From assembly GCA_034509425.1 (NCBI GenBank), contig JAVTVJ010000846.1, positions 372,001 through 436,000 of the forward strand: a stretch of 64,000 bases of DNA, given 5' to 3'. The notes beneath the pieces were generated by a model. It saw only the letters and a list, made by a program, of their open reading frames with translations, ran no database searches and was not told the origin of the DNA. Made by a program: the position numbers and the translations under genes. Every line of letters starts with the position of its first letter. The first letter of the stretch is position 1. Source of the DNA: Eopsaltria australis (lineage: Eukaryota > Chordata > Aves > Passeriformes > Petroicidae). Shown here piece after piece: positions 31,301 through 44,770 of this stretch.

Positions 31301-33234
31301 GCTTACCCAAAGTAGTGGCATTAGTCAAAGTAATTTAGTCCAGCCCCATTAATCTGTGCATCCAGTTTGCTTCTGACATCTTTACTGACCTCCCTAACCT
31401 CTGTTTACTCATGCTCCTCCTATGCCTCCTTCCTTGTTTTACTACAATCACTTTCCCACTTCCTCCAATTTATTATTTTTATTATTATATTACCTATTTA
31501 TTTTTATTTTTTAAGGATTACCCCTTGGCTGTGTCATCTATGTGCAGGATTTCCTGCCTTCTTTTCCCATTAAGTTCTTGATGTGGGCCATCAACTCACT
31601 GATCATATTAGTCCATAGTATGATTGTTTACTTCAAAGTACATTTCTTTTTGAGTGACAATCTGCATATTGATACCATGCATTTACTGGAGACATCAATA
31701 TTTACACTTATAGTTTCTCATATACCTAGCAACCTTATGCTGCTACCATTAGCCAAAAACCCCAAGCTGATCTTTCTCTATTAATGAGAAATATTAAGCA
31801 TAACATGTTCTTTAGGCCTTTAATAGACTAAATTTCTTTTGAGTTATCAGAATAAACTATTCTCTTGATTTTAACATCCAAGTGCGTTTCAAAAGGTTAT
31901 TCCACACAGTTCCACTTCTTCCCTCTTAAACTTCCATTTACCACTATCTTCCTTCTTATGTAGTAGAAGCAAGATTTATATTGCCATAAAGTGTGCTTTC
32001 CACCAACTTGTGAAGGACCAAATGAAGAAGGTTTTGAGCCTGAAGATGTTCATTCCATATTTCAAAAGTATGCAAGCAAATGTGTGATTTTTAAGAGAAA
32101 CGACTGCAGAAGGCATTACATAGCAACATGCAGAAAATGGAATAGAAAGGTCAAAGAACTAGCAACACTTGCACATTGTATGGTAAATTTGGATTCTGCA
32201 GCAAGAGATTAGCACAAGATGAAGAAAACAAAAGCTAGAGACAACCAGAGAGAGATTACCCCTGCATCAAAAAATTGGTCTTTGATGAATTTGAAGTACA
32301 GGATAAGCACTGATGAACTAGGGACAGAATGTCATCTGTAAATTAATATCAGTAGAGTACATAAGAAAGGTCTGAGATTGATAGTCTTCAGAAACTGGAG
32401 CAACTTTCTACATTAAGAAAGCCTTTATATCATAAATTTTTCATTTCAGATATATATATTAATTGTCAAACTGATAGCTTCCTAACTGCCCCCAAAAAGA
32501 GATATTTGACCTAAAAAATAAGAGCCTGAAAATCCTTGGTCATTAAATCCATTAGGGAGTTTGTCACTGCCATTGATATTACCCCTGAGTCACTCAGATA
32601 TTATTGACAACTAATCAGCCACAGATGACTGCAAGTGTGGGAAATATTATTATCATTCAGTAGAACATTTCTGTTTTTTCTTCCTTCTAATCACAGCAGA
32701 AGGATAATGTAGTAGTGATGACTTTTTCATTCATTTTTCCAATCATGACAAACACAATTGCTGAAATAAAATCCAAAGTAGTAGGAATGGAAGGGAAAGC
32801 AAAAGGAAATATTCCACAACTAATTAGGCAGGAACTGAATCCTTGTATGTTCCTGAGATGGTCCAAACTCAAACCCTCAAATCTGAACTTCCTCAGATCT
32901 CAGAAAAACAAAATCTGTATGTGAACTTTGTGACTTGGCCCTCTCTTAGACCCAAGCTACCCCATGTCTCACAGATGCACAACAGTGCAGTAGAATCATT
33001 ACATGCTCTACAATATCTTAAAAGAAAATAAATGAATCAGTTAAACCAAACCCAAAAATAAGTGTGACAGGCTTATACTCCTCTGGGTTTCCTGTGTGTC
33101 AAACCCTGCTTTGAAATACAGGGCCTGAGAATGAGTTCAGTTTGTCAGAGCAAGCAGAACCTTGCTGTTATTCTCAAACAGACAAGAATGAAAACAAGTA
33201 ACATTGGCTTTTAAAATATATACCAGACACACTG

Positions 33235-33273
33235 AGGGTGAGGGAGGGTGGGAGGGGGTGGGAAGGCAGGGTG
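33235..33273 (+). repeat. G-quadruplex-type tract
   Basis: Six or more runs of three to five G separated by one to five bases (GGGTGAGGGAGGGTGGGAGG, then further G runs). This is a strong match to the G3+N1-7 quadruplex pattern on the plus strand. Confidence 0.7.
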
Positions 33274-34635
33274 GTAATATGAAGCAAGAACACTGAAAGA
33301 AGAGCGGAGAATGGTATGAATTTATTTTCTTTAACTTGCATGTTTTCTTTTTTTTTTTTTTAATTCAGCAGTTCTAGTGCCTGTAATTCATAATATTAAA
33401 TTGCAAACTGAGAGCAGGTTTGTGTGAGATGAACTAACCTGAGCCATGCAATTCATACTTATGAATATTTCTGAGGTACTTTAATCATGGGAAGGACATT
33501 TTCTCCCGGTTGGCCTGCAAAATACTGCTCTCATATCAATCAAGCCAGGCCTGGAGTTCTTGCCTGTGTCATACCCTGTCCTTGCTCATGATAGACATGG
33601 TGGAGCTTAGAATTCCTGCAGGGAAGCACTCAGACTATTGCCAGTATGAGCATTTTGAGAGGAAGGCACTGAGGGATCATTGCGATTGGGAATGCTGCAA
33701 ATGTGCAGCTTATTGTTGGCAAAGGTGGTCAGAAATCTTTCAGGGGACACTCTACCCACCCTGAAATGCTGATTAATCAAAATCAGAACATTCTGTGGGA
33801 ATGTGTCTGTTTTAACAAATCTTCTGACAAAACACAGGCACATTTCCAAACTCGCCTGCCAGGCAGGTTTCAGTCAAAAGCCTGCCCAGTTTCATGCCAG
33901 CTTGCCAACCCAGCTCCTTAGCAGTCTGCCCAGCAGTCTGCTGGGGAGAAAAAATGCCAGGCCTTCAAATTTCCCAGTTCTAGGGCAGCCCATTGAATTA
34001 AGTACCTCAGTGTTGGGTGACCCTGGGCTTGCAGGCTGTTCATCACAAAGCTAGAATGGTCATCAGCCTTAAATGCAGACAAGATCAGAGCTGCCTGCCC
34101 TGAGAAGGGCAAGAAAAGTGTTTGTCTAGGACTCCTGTAATGGGAGCAGTAAACGAAGGGTGAGGAGGAGTCAGGCTGCATGAAGGACAATGAAACATCC
34201 TTTTCCTCCTGCTCTAATTACTGAGCAGACCTGCAACAGACCCTATTTTGGGGGAGTTTCTGTTACGGATCCAATACCCATTGAGAAGGTGAGCACTAAA
34301 TTGGCTCAGTTACTGGAAGACCTCTATCAATTAAAGTGTCTGTGCATGTGAAGAAGTGTTTTGACCTTTTTTTTTCTCTCGACGTTCAATTTAACTCCTT
34401 CCTTTGCTGGGGTGGGCAGAGCAGCAGAGTCCCTTTTTTGTCATATGGTGTGCTTGTGCAAACCCCAGTGCACGGATGTGTACTGCAGAGTGACTTCATA
34501 CATATGGACAGTAGACCAAGCTCTTTCCAGCAGGAGAGGACTCACCATGTCTGCAGATCTGTGATTGCCCTAAGAACCATCTGGAGTGCCAGTGGAAGTT
34601 CAAGAAAACTGTCCTAATTGGCCTGCTTTTCTGGT

Positions 34636-34785
34636 TTGTTTTATGAAGGTTTTTTGTTTGTTTGTTTGTCTGGTTAGTTGGTTGGTTGGTTTTGTTGGTT
34701 TTCAGTTGCTTCTTTTTTCCTTTTTTTTTTTTTAATTTTGTGGGGGGTTTTTTTGGTTTTTTTGGTTTGGTTTGGTTTTCCTCAA
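34636..34785. repeat. T/G-rich low-complexity tract
   Basis: About 150 bases of GTTT, TTGG and poly-T units, including repeated GTTGGTTGGTT and TTTGGTTT. Simple sequence with no coding content. Confidence 0.8.
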
Positions 34786-37187
34786 GAACAACTCAGAAAC
34801 ACAAGAGGGAATAGGAAATACATTTTTAAGGCATTCTGGTAGTGGTAGTCATAGTGGTAGTCTATCTTTACTTGCAACTTTGGAGTCTCTCACTGTCCTC
34901 TTCATCTTTTAAAGGATGTGCTCTTGTCCTGTAATGGAAGAGAGCATGAAGGACCTTTACAAAGGCTGCTGAGTATCGGTGCACACTTCTGTCAGTTCTC
35001 AAACTATGCATCTCCCCATCATCTGCTGTTTGCTTGATCTCAAGTTTTCTGTAGGAAAGCAGTTCACAAACTGTGTGCTCATGCCACATACAGCCTGGGA
35101 TAGGAGTAAAGGCTGAGACCCTGTGGCTGAGAAAACGGTCTTGCTAAACACTTCTTTAAATAATCTTTTCCAGTAGGTGTTAATGTTTTCCTTCTGTTTA
35201 TGAGGCAATAGATTTTATTCTAAGAATAATAGCTGAAGAACAGTAAACAAAAATGGCAAACTGGGGCTTTGGATGACGAGTGTTTTTGACCATTTCATTG
35301 CATTCCTGTTACTGGGCAATGGGCTTAACTAACACCAATTCATCTCCATGAGAATTGTTGACAGAAAACTAAAACAGCTTTGTGTTAGGGAATAATATGT
35401 CGGTCTGGAAGGAATTGTCCATGCTTATTCTTCTGAGACTTGACGACATTCTTTCATGGCTAATTAGCCCAAGCAGAATTTAGCTTAGGTACATAGGGCA
35501 GGAGTACAGCTGCATCAACTTCCATTTAGTTGACATTTGTAACAAAACAGTGTTTCTAAGCTCCCACAGCTTAAGGTGGTGTGTGTTGTGCCTTCTAGAA
35601 ATCCACTCATTTTAAAAGAGAAAAGGCTTATGTTTGAGAAGACTAGTTGTACCAAGGAAATAACATTTTACTTCTCAAATGCATTTGGAGTCAAACACAA
35701 GTAGAATCATTGTCCTTAGAACTTGTAGGGATTATGGAGGCAAATTCTATGCTTATTTTCACCAATTGCATGGACAGCATTTGAGACTTGGCCCAGACAA
35801 ACAAACAATCTCTTACTCTTTCCTTGTTTGCTCGCTGTTAAATATTTTCAGGAAATCTTGCTTTGCTGATGCCTAATTTTGCTCAGACATTTTCTGGGGT
35901 CATTTTAGAGGATGTTTAGTTTACAGATCTTTTTGTACTCATCACCACCACCAGTGGAATCAGTACATTCATTGACATTCAAGTTCCCTTGACTTAATTC
36001 TGGACCATGGCTCTCTCGCTGCTCAGTAAGAAGTTCACAGATAATATTTCACACCTTAACTCAAACCAATGTGGCTACAGCAGCTTTTGCCCCTGGACAA
36101 ACACCAACACTTCCCAGCTCTGTCATTCTCCCTTTCTGGTGTCTCCTCTGTTTGGACATGAGGAAAGGCACCTCAGAAGATAACAAATCTCAAGAAAACT
36201 TTCCTCCAGGATGTGTCATCACTAGCAGACATAAGGAACAGATTCTGCCAAGTTCTGAGCTGAGGTTGGGTGGATTGAAATGGTGTGTGCCATGTGCAGG
36301 CAACAATAATGGGATGGCAGAGAAAAAACCTCCATCGCTTCAGTTTGTTGCCTCATTCCCTCTTGGCATCCATAGCTCAGCTTTTAGAGCTAATTCAAAG
36401 AACTTTTCTAGTTGTTCTAACATAAAAATATTTCACTAACGATACTAGGTAAGCCTAGCTTGCCACTAACACTACAGACGTTTTGAACCATTACTCAACT
36501 TAGTGCACTATTTCAAACCTTTGTCCTGTGTTTAAGACAGACCAATGTAAAAGCAAGATTACAGTCAAGTTTAATATTTTTTGTGTGTTTTCTTTTTACA
36601 TACTACTCTTGTTAGCAGCAGGTCTGAAGTCATAAATTAATTATTTTTTCTGTAAAAAAGATAGTTTTAACCTTGAAGTGCTACTGCCACATAAGTATAT
36701 GCAACACTAAATCAGGACTTCCTTTTCTCTAGTTCCAGTTTAATTTTGTGATAAATTTTACCCATGTCTATTTGTTCTAGCATAAGAGATTTGAACTGAA
36801 TATTCTTGAGGTACTGGTGTTTATGTATGAAGAACACAAGTATGACAGTCAAAATAGATTAACACACCTCATTTCCATTTCCTATCTAAAGGAAAGACAT
36901 GGACATTGAGACATAAGGTCCTCTGAAATAGCTTTGTTTAAAGACTGCTGAACCTGAATGGCATCATTGGACCACATATTCTCCAATCCTACTCTCTTAC
37001 TACATTTAAGTATTTTTTGCATTTGACATTTGTTTCTTGCACGAAACACAATGAAGAAAACCGTGTATACATTATTGTGTAAATCTCTATCATACTTATT
37101 TTTAGAGAACTACTTTTTAGCTGGCTAGTAAGTAGGTTTTTCCATGTAGTGCTCTGTGAAGGAATAAGGACATGTTTGAACAAATGT

Positions 37188-37244
37188 GTGAGGGCTGGAC
37201 CTAGATGATCCTTAAGGTCCCTTCCAACTCAAATCATTTGTGTT
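37188..37244 (+). mobile_element. CR1 3' end fragment
   Basis: GAGGGCTGGACCTAGATGAT followed by CCTTAAGGTCCCTTCCAACT is the well-known CR1 3' UTR terminus in plus orientation. The terminal octamer repeats are degenerate (AAATCATTTG). It directly precedes the solo LTR, so the LTR probably inserted at its end. Confidence 0.8.
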
Positions 37245-38305
37245 GTGTTTGTGTGGCCAGGTTTTGGGTCTTCAGGGGTGGTTTCTGTGAGAAGCTGCCA
37301 GAAGCTTCCCCCAGAAAGACAGTGCCAGTGCCAGCTGGCTCCAGGACAGACCAGCTGCTGGTCAGGGCCAAGCCATACAGGAATGATGGTAAGGCCTCTG
37401 AGATGACATATTTAAGATGTAAAAAAAGCCTTAATGGACAGATGTAATTGGGGTCAAAGAACACATCAGAGGAAAAACTCTGCAGACACCGAGGTCAGCA
37501 GAAAATGCGGGCAGGGGGTGTTCCAGGCACTGGAACTGAGATTCCTCTGCAGCCCCTGGTGCAGCCCATGGTGAGGCAGCTGTGCCCCTGCAGCCCATGG
37601 AGATCCATGGGGATGAAGAGAGCCACCTGCAGCCTGTGAAGGAGCCCCAGACTGGAGCAGATGGATGCCTGAGAGGAGGCTGTGACCCCTTGGGAGGCCC
37701 GTGCTGGAAGAGGCTCCTGCCAGGGACCCGCAGACCCATGGAGAGAGCAGCCCATGCTGGAGCAGGTCCCCTGGTAGGACTTGTGACCTTGTGGAGGGCC
37801 CACACTGGAGCAGGCTGTGCCTGAAGGACTGCACCCTGTGGAAGAGCAATCCAAGTTGCAGCAGTTCGTGGAGAACTGTTGTCCAGGGCATGGACTCACA
37901 TTTGAGAAGCTGATGGAGGACTATCTCACGTGGGATGGATCCCACGCTGAAGCAGGAGAAAGATTCATCATGTGATGAACTGACCATAACCCCCACTCCC
38001 CATCTCTCTGTCCCCTCTGTCACTGGGAGGGAGAAGGTAGAGTTGGGAATGAGGAGGAGTGGAGGGAAGTTGTCTTTAAGATTTATTTTACTTTTCATTA
38101 TCCTGCTCTGACTGTGAGCAGTAAATTCAATTACTGTCCCCAGTTTGAGTTTTGAGTTTTGCCCATGATGGTGAGTGATCTCTCCTGGTCATTGTCTCAA
38201 CCCATGAACCCCTTGTTATATTTTCTTTCCCATGCCCAGTTGCAGAGGGGAGTGATAGAGGCAGAGGAGGATTCAGTGTGTGCCTGGCATCCACCCTGAG
38301 TCACC
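37245..38305 (+). mobile_element. Solo LTR of an avian endogenous retrovirus, about 1 kb
   Basis: The block starts near GTGTGGCCAGG and includes an imperfect internal repeat built around CTGGAGCAG at roughly 50-bp spacing (near 37652, 37754, 37805 and, with changes, 37949). Its GC-rich body differs from the AT-rich flanks. A degenerate poly(A) signal (AGTAAA, 38120-38125) sits in the right-hand third, followed by a region ending near GAGTCACCCACA. The layout (U3 with repeats, then R/U5) matches an ERV-L-type avian LTR in plus orientation. No internal proviral sequence adjoins it, so it is a solo LTR. Open frames of 120-210 codons on both strands are by-products of the repeat composition. Confidence 0.65.
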
Positions 38306-41300
38306 CACAGTACCCTCATATGAATCCATGGTTCAAGACCCATGATGACTGATTGCTTATTACCACAGATACATTTATTAACACAGAACATTCTTCAGGG
38401 TAGGGTCCATCCAGCTTGACACATAAACTGTCCTGTAGGTAGTGAAACACAGACACTCATCTCCCATGGTCAGTGTTTTGATGGCTACGCTACAAAAGGC
38501 AAGCTCACTTTTGCTCTTTGTGTCTTTTCCTGCATATTAGGCCACTTTCTGCCCACTCTTCTGCTTGCCAGATTTACAGCTCTGCAGCTCTAAAGGTAGG
38601 AAGCCACCAGCGCAAAAAGAGGTTTATACCAGCAGTGGTTAGTAGAGATTTCTCCAAATGTCTATCAGACAAAGCCCTGCTCTGAGCTTGAGTAGCAGTG
38701 GTCCCAGTCTCCCATATCTCTAGGTCCCAGTCGGACTCATTGGCAAGAAATATACTTCCCTTCTGCATTCATAAAAGGAAAAACTTTAGTCACCCGAGCA
38801 TGTTGAGGGTGAAAAGGAATTACAGCAACGTAATGTCTGATCCTCCAATGTTACCAAGCAGCAGAGCAGAGAATTTCAGGAGCAAAACTTTGAATTAAGC
38901 CATCTGCCAGTCTTTAAATGGTGAAGACCACACAACAACAGCTGTTGATCAACCAGGAGCATGCTTCTCAGTGATCTCTGCTAAGGGTGTTTTGCAGACT
39001 CTCTGCAGTCCTTGAGAGAAAGGGTCTAAGACTAAGAATTATACTCCATTCTCCCAATAAGGCTATTATTAACCTGTCCAGTGCCTGCACAGCTTTGGTG
39101 TACAATAACCATGAAACAGTAGCAGAAACATCCCCTGCACAGGACAAAGGCTTCTTCTTGTCTTTCTGATAATCATTGATGTGTGACAAACTTTTTATAG
39201 TTCTTCTTGCCTTTAAGTTTACTATTCAATTTTTTCTTCAACAGAACACATTTCCAACTATTTTGCAAGGTATAGTGGCTTCACTAAATGACTCACTGAT
39301 AATTACTGCCATAGGAGAGCCAACTGCTCAATATGTTAATATGTATTTTACTATTCTTAATTGTTATGGTGGCTGTAAAAACCCATCATAAGATGTTTGC
39401 TCTCAGTGTCCTATCTCAAAACACAGTATCATAGAAAAATATCTGTCCCCAGTGTCTTTCTGCCTGCAGTGGTCAAGCACTCAGACTTAAAAACATCTTG
39501 GTAAATCAAATGAGGTGTATTTCTTAAAAATTTAGGATTAATCACAAAGGTAAATCATCTATGTCAGTGGGATGACTAATGTGAACAAAGATTAAATGGC
39601 AAGACCAAGTCTCAATTGTGTTTAAGAAATGACTGCCAAAAAACCCCCATCCCACTGGTTTCTTTACACATTTCTCACCTTGGAGTATGACGAATGAAGC
39701 AGAAAAGTAGATGACTAGAAAAGAAGCAGTGAATAGTGTTAGGTCATATTGAAAAGACTCTGACTAAGAATTTTGCCTTTCCCGTGTCTTGGCTCTGCTG
39801 GAGACCAGGCAGTGAATTTTGTGACTTTCATTATAATTTTTGAGTAATCTCATTTAGATGACTAACTGAATGAGGTTTGTGTTAATTCTGTCATTTGTGA
39901 AACTTTTATGCAAGACAATTTTATTTTGTTTTGGAGATAAGATTGCTCATATCCACATGGACAGAAAACTGTTTAAAGGGAAAGTGTGAAAAGGTGTTGG
40001 GGGGAGTTGTTTGCTTGCTTCTCTGTCAGAAAATGTCATTTACTGGGGCTTTAGACAAGATCCTGCTAGCAGTTGCTTCAGTTGCTGCAGACCAGGAGAA
40101 CCTCTGGACATGAAGGACCTTTGGACCTCTTCTACTAGAACTGGTCTTACTTCTCAAGAAATCCTCACATCACAGCAAAATCCTCCAAATTATTGGCCTG
40201 TCTCATTTAATCGGAGTGATTCAAAAGTCAGCAGCAAGGCAGGTCTAAGTACACCTGTCAAACCGCACTGGTCCTTGGCAATTTCTCAGCAAGGTGCCAC
40301 AAATTAGAACTTCGTGTGGTGAGCTTGTTTCACCGTACTGAAACAGTTCCCAATGGCAATGACTTGTCACTTGTCTCCCTCCCGTGCTGTTGGCCATGAG
40401 AAATTGATGATCTTCCTACCTGTGTGTCACCTCCACCTTCCATTCAAACTGATGTGGGTGTAAGGTGTGCCTTGCCATCGCAGTCACTCAGAGTTCCTGC
40501 TGGCTTTCCTTCTCCAGTGTTTTCATATAGTGTGCTCCTCATTTCCTACTCATGATGCCTGCTACTCAGTCATAGGAAGAGGGAAGCGAGGACTCGTCTC
40601 TTTTTTTATTTTTCTTTTCAGTGATATTCCTAAATTTCCCACTTTCTATATGCATACTATACACTTCATAAAATGGCACATTCTTGAGGGCTTTCCAGTA
40701 ATTTTTTTTTTTTGCAGACCAATATTGAAAATGAATAGTGTTACATGTTTCTATTTTCCACAACATTGGCAGCACTATCTCAAGAGTTTCAGTAAGGGCA
40801 GTGTTATACAAATTAGTGGCATATGTGTTCATTAATGACAAGAACTTTTTGAAAATACTTGTTTTTGTGTTTAAAATATTCAGGTGAAATCAGATACTTC
40901 CATCAGTCCTGGAGATATTGCTGCTCTCGATATTGTCACTCAGCCTAAGTGGGTAGCATGCCAGTGGCTCTATGGGCAGAATTGGCAAGAAACAGGACAT
41001 TTTTGTTTGCTTTTAGACTCATCTAAAATACTCGAACACCATAACCTTCTTAGTTTGTTGTATGAATAGCCATGAAGCCTTAAGTTAGCTGTTGCTGTGC
41101 AAAAGTATCATGTAAATTTTCTTTATTTAGTCCATGCACTTATTGTGCAATTTTTGGTGTTTCTTCACACTTAACAGTTCCAGTAAACATTGCCTCACTT
41201 ATGTCTGCCTAAGTTACAATGTGAACATCTATTTCTCTTGGGTTTGCTTTTAGCAAGAGTACATTACAGCACAAATATTTTTCCAGAACAGTTTCCACAA

Positions 41301-43864
41301 ATGTTCCCAGATGCATGGAAATATTTTGATTAATACTTTGAACTGTAGTAAAATGACTTGCCTTTTTCTTTAATGCATTTTATTTCTGTCTTTGATCTTT
41401 ATAAAATCACAGTATCATCTATTTTATGGAACTTTCACTACTGCTCTTCTTGAGCAGGAAGCCCTGGAGGACTCAGTTAGTTTTAAACATTTTTGAGCAC
41501 TGATCGCATTCAATATATAAAAGGATTGGTGGATATAGTTTTCTGTAATTGCATTGCCATGTAGTAAACCTCCTACAGTTATAAAGAAAGCCATGAAAGA
41601 GAACCAAGGACAATAGCAGAAGTCACCATCTCTTCAGTTAGTTTCAGAGAGTATGTGTGTGTGTGTGTGTGTGTACACATATAAATAAATCATTAAACTG
41701 TGTTTAGAAGAGCATAATCCTAAGAAACATTTTATTCTTCTTTTGCTCCAGATTTATTTCAATTATTACATTGTACTGTATGTGGACTATAATAAAAGTG
41801 AGGAATTAAAGCCTTTTTTCTTTGGAGGCACTGGAACTTTTACTTTCATCTGATTTTAAATTTCAGGTTGGATCATATTCAAAGCTGATATTATGGAAAG
41901 CTCAAGAGGCATGGACACAACTGAATGCCAAGGTGTTAACCAATGAGAGATGATAAGCACTACTTCTGTTATGTTTTTGTTAGTTGATTCTTTAATGCCT
42001 TTTCTAGACCTTGCATGTAGTACTATGACTCAGTGTAGCCTTAGAAATTCTCATTAAGTCAAAATCAGAGGTACTGTTAAGAGAGTTTCACTCATGTAGC
42101 AATAAATACCAATGAATCAAAATGACTTGAAGTTAATATTGTGCTGTCCAAAAAGCAAGTATAAATCATACCATGCTAGAGTCAGCTGAGAATTAAGCTG
42201 AAGATCTTCATGACCTACTTCATCCCTCCAATAGGAAAATCAGCAGAGGTGGATAATCATAGAATGATTCTCTTTTTCAAAGTTTTTCCGAAAGCCTTAG
42301 ACTCCTTTTGTGCAGAATGCATAAAGCTATGTCTTTCATCCATGCTATTTTTTTTCTGTAGCTCAGGAGAGGTGGAAAAGTGGTGAATATGTTCCTTCAG
42401 CCACATCAGCATTCAGCCCTGTATCCCACCTTGTCCCTGAATCTGTCAAATTCCCACTGTAAGACTTGGAGAGTACGACCAGATTTTGCTATAAAAGGTT
42501 TTGAGTCTCCTGACCTCCGCTGAGTAGAAGTAATGTAAAATATAGAAAACATCTTTGTTACTAATCTGGGAGAAAGATCAGGTCTGTTTTTATGGCTGAT
42601 TATAATTAGTGACAAACATATAAGCAAATAGGCAACCAAACTCCATCTGGAATATTATTTCCAAGATTGTCCACCCACATAGGAAGGATATTATTTGCCT
42701 TGGAGACTTCTTTCTAGAATTCTAGAATTTCAAGAACCTGAGTCATGAAGGCAAATTGGAATTACTGCTTTTTTTTTTTTTTTCTAGATATGAGACTTCA
42801 AGTTGTTAAAAGTATACACCCAGGATTCATCAGAAACCATTTATCATGGTGAAAACAATATGCACCATTTAATTTTAAAAACTGCCTGAAGTTTCAGGAT
42901 TTTCTTTGGCTTTTGACAGTCCTGAGAACTCAGTGCATGGGATTGGTATAATAGGTGTGGGACATGACACATGTGCTGCACAGGATTCCTCACACAGGTT
43001 CTTCAGTGTGCCTAAGACCTTAAGTAAGCCACTAATATTTATGAGCAAGCAGATCTTCAAGCTTGTTGCTGGATCTCATGTCTGACATTTCCAGTAGCAT
43101 GCCAACCGTCTCTGCATATCTGTTATCCGCTGGCAAGTGCAAGCATGGGATAAAAACCTGACTGTGCAGTCTCCAGGTGGAGGCAGTGGTTGATCTTTCA
43201 GACTTGGGCTGCTTTTGAGTCCCCTTTCTGTCACGGTGGGCTCCACAGTCTGTTACCTTTAACAAGGCTGCATATGCTAGATATTAGAAATAGGAGAGGA
43301 AGAGGGGTAAACCAACGTGACTAAAGGTTATTAGACCTTTCATATTAAATAATCCAGGGAGATAGATAGAAAAGGATTCAAGGCACTTAGATTTTATTCT
43401 GGAGGGATATTACAGGTACATGTGATAAAAGACTGAGGGCTGAGATAAACAAAAAAATACTCTGAATTTGCTTTCTGTTAGGTTTGCTTTACTCCAGAGG
43501 GCTATCTCTGTAGACATATAAATACAGGATGACAGAGTAATATACCAAGATAATGTTGGTGAGGTCTATACTATTACGGTAAGTGTTTAACAGAATGAAA
43601 TCAGGAATCATTTATGTTTTGGAACTGGGATTTAATAATGAAAAATTTCTGTTGTGTTCATAAATCTTACTTCTGAAAGAAAAAGAAAAACAGATGGAGA
43701 TACAAACCTTCGGCGAGGATAAAAAAGAGGAAGATACATGTCTCACACCTAATCAAACGTGTGCATTCATACCCATTCTGGGATGACAACTGCATTTCTT
43801 GCTGGCCATGTGTTACTTTCTAAAACGGAGGTTAAACAGGGGGCAAACCAGCAGCAGACTCTGC
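38306..43864. other. Unique non-coding DNA, no gene seen
   Basis: AT-rich DNA between the LTR and the CpG island. It holds a TG dinucleotide repeat (41654-41675) and a poly-T near 42770. No recognised coding sequence. Proximal enhancers of NFIL3 could lie here, but nothing in the sequence proves it. Confidence 0.55.
41654..41675. repeat. TG dinucleotide microsatellite
   Basis: About eleven uninterrupted TG units, followed by ACACAT. Potentially polymorphic. Confidence 0.9.
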
Positions 43865-44534
43865 CTGGCATCTCCGCTCACTGGGAGGCAAGGCTCGGGG
43901 TGCGGGGACCGGGGGCTGCTGGCGGGGATCGCCGCGGGAGGGTCAGCGGGACCGAGCTTCTCCAAAGTGCGTCCCCGCTTCTGCGCAGCACTTCGGCGCT
44001 GCTGGCTCAGGGGCGAGGGCGGAGATGAAGTAACACTGCCGAAATCCTCCAGCCTTGACGGCCACGAAGGCCGGCGGACAAACCTTGCCGCCCTCGGCGC
44101 CCAGGGCCAGGCAGCGCCCCGGCAAGGCCGCCAGCGGGTTCCTTCCCCTGGCCGTTCCTCTCCTCCTCGTCCTCTTACGATTGTCAGGACCGCACTCCGC
44201 GAGTGACAGCAGCCGCAGCGCGATCCGCCGGCGGACCGCCCGTGCGCGTGGCGAGGCGGCGGGTACGCGCCTCGGGAGCGCGGCTCCCGCGCCCTTGTCC
44301 GATCGCGCGGAGACGGCGGGTGCGAGGGCTCGCTTCCCGCACGCCGCGCAGACACACCCCCGTAACGCCGCGCAGCCGGGCACGGCGGCGGGAGCCGAGG
44401 CGGCGGGAGGCAGGCGGCAGCGCGGGGCGGGGAGGCGGCGCTCGGGCCCCGCCGCGGCGGAGCGGAGCCGGCGCGCCCCGGAGGGCGGAGGCTGCGCGGG
44501 GCGAGCGCCCCCCAGCGCGCTGCCGCCGCGCCGG

Positions 44535-44542
44535 TTACGTAA
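44535..44542 (+). promoter_or_regulatory. D-box-like site TTACGTAA
   Basis: The core 8-mer is an exact palindrome matching the NFIL3/PAR-bZIP (DBP, TEF, HLF) consensus RTTAYGTAAY, with one outer mismatch (G instead of Y on the right). It sits just upstream of the GC and CCAAT boxes of the inferred promoter. Confidence 0.55.
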
Positions 44543-44770
44543 GCGCGGGCAGCCCCGCGCCCCCCCGCGCGCCGGCGGTTATGCAATCGCAGCACACAGA
44601 CCTACTGTACCGCGCGCCGCCCCGCGCGCCGCCCCGCCCCGCCCCCGCCCGCTCCCATTGGCCGGTCCGCGGCGGCGCCCGGCGTCGATTGGCCGGCGGC
44701 GGCCGCCAGTCACGGCGCGGCGCGGCCGGCATGCGGGCTATGAGCCCCGCGCCGCGCAGCCCTGACCTAC
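44535..44770 (+). promoter_or_regulatory. NFIL3: Inferred NFIL3 core promoter
   Basis: No TATA box is seen, as expected for a CpG promoter. Visible elements are a D-box-like TTACGTAA (44535-44542), a D-box/C/EBP-like TTATGCAAT (44579-44587), and overlapping GC boxes (CCCCGCCCCGCCCCCGCCC, about 44631-44650). Two inverted CCAAT boxes follow (ATTGG at 44657-44661 and 44688-44692), 31 bp apart, a common NF-Y spacing. A TAGGTCA half-site lies on the minus strand (44763-44773). Position and direction are inferred from the downstream splice donor at 44956. The transcription start is not resolved. Confidence 0.6.

Larger units (their letters stand above)
16450..37187. other. Long unique non-coding upstream flank of NFIL3
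   Basis: About 20.7 kb without a gene I can support. The longest open frame is 205 codons (27546-28163, starting TTG), with no motif. There are T-rich patches near 18308, 27190 and 33350. Other items are a small perfect inverted repeat (22301-22332), a G-quadruplex-type tract (33235-33273) and a T/G-rich tract (34636-34785). Such deserts beside transcription-factor genes often contain enhancers, but I cannot identify any from one sequence. Confidence 0.55.

Noticed and set aside
37431..38098. Minus-strand frames of 124, 134 and 210 codons
   Set aside because: They read the repetitive LTR body in several frames at once. The same repeats give frames on the plus strand.
43813..44595. 260-codon minus-strand frame, and a 270-codon plus-strand frame at 44203-45015
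   Set aside because: Both lie in the CpG island, overlap each other on opposite strands and are dominated by Arg, Ala, Pro and Gly. They reflect GC-rich DNA lacking stops, not proteins.
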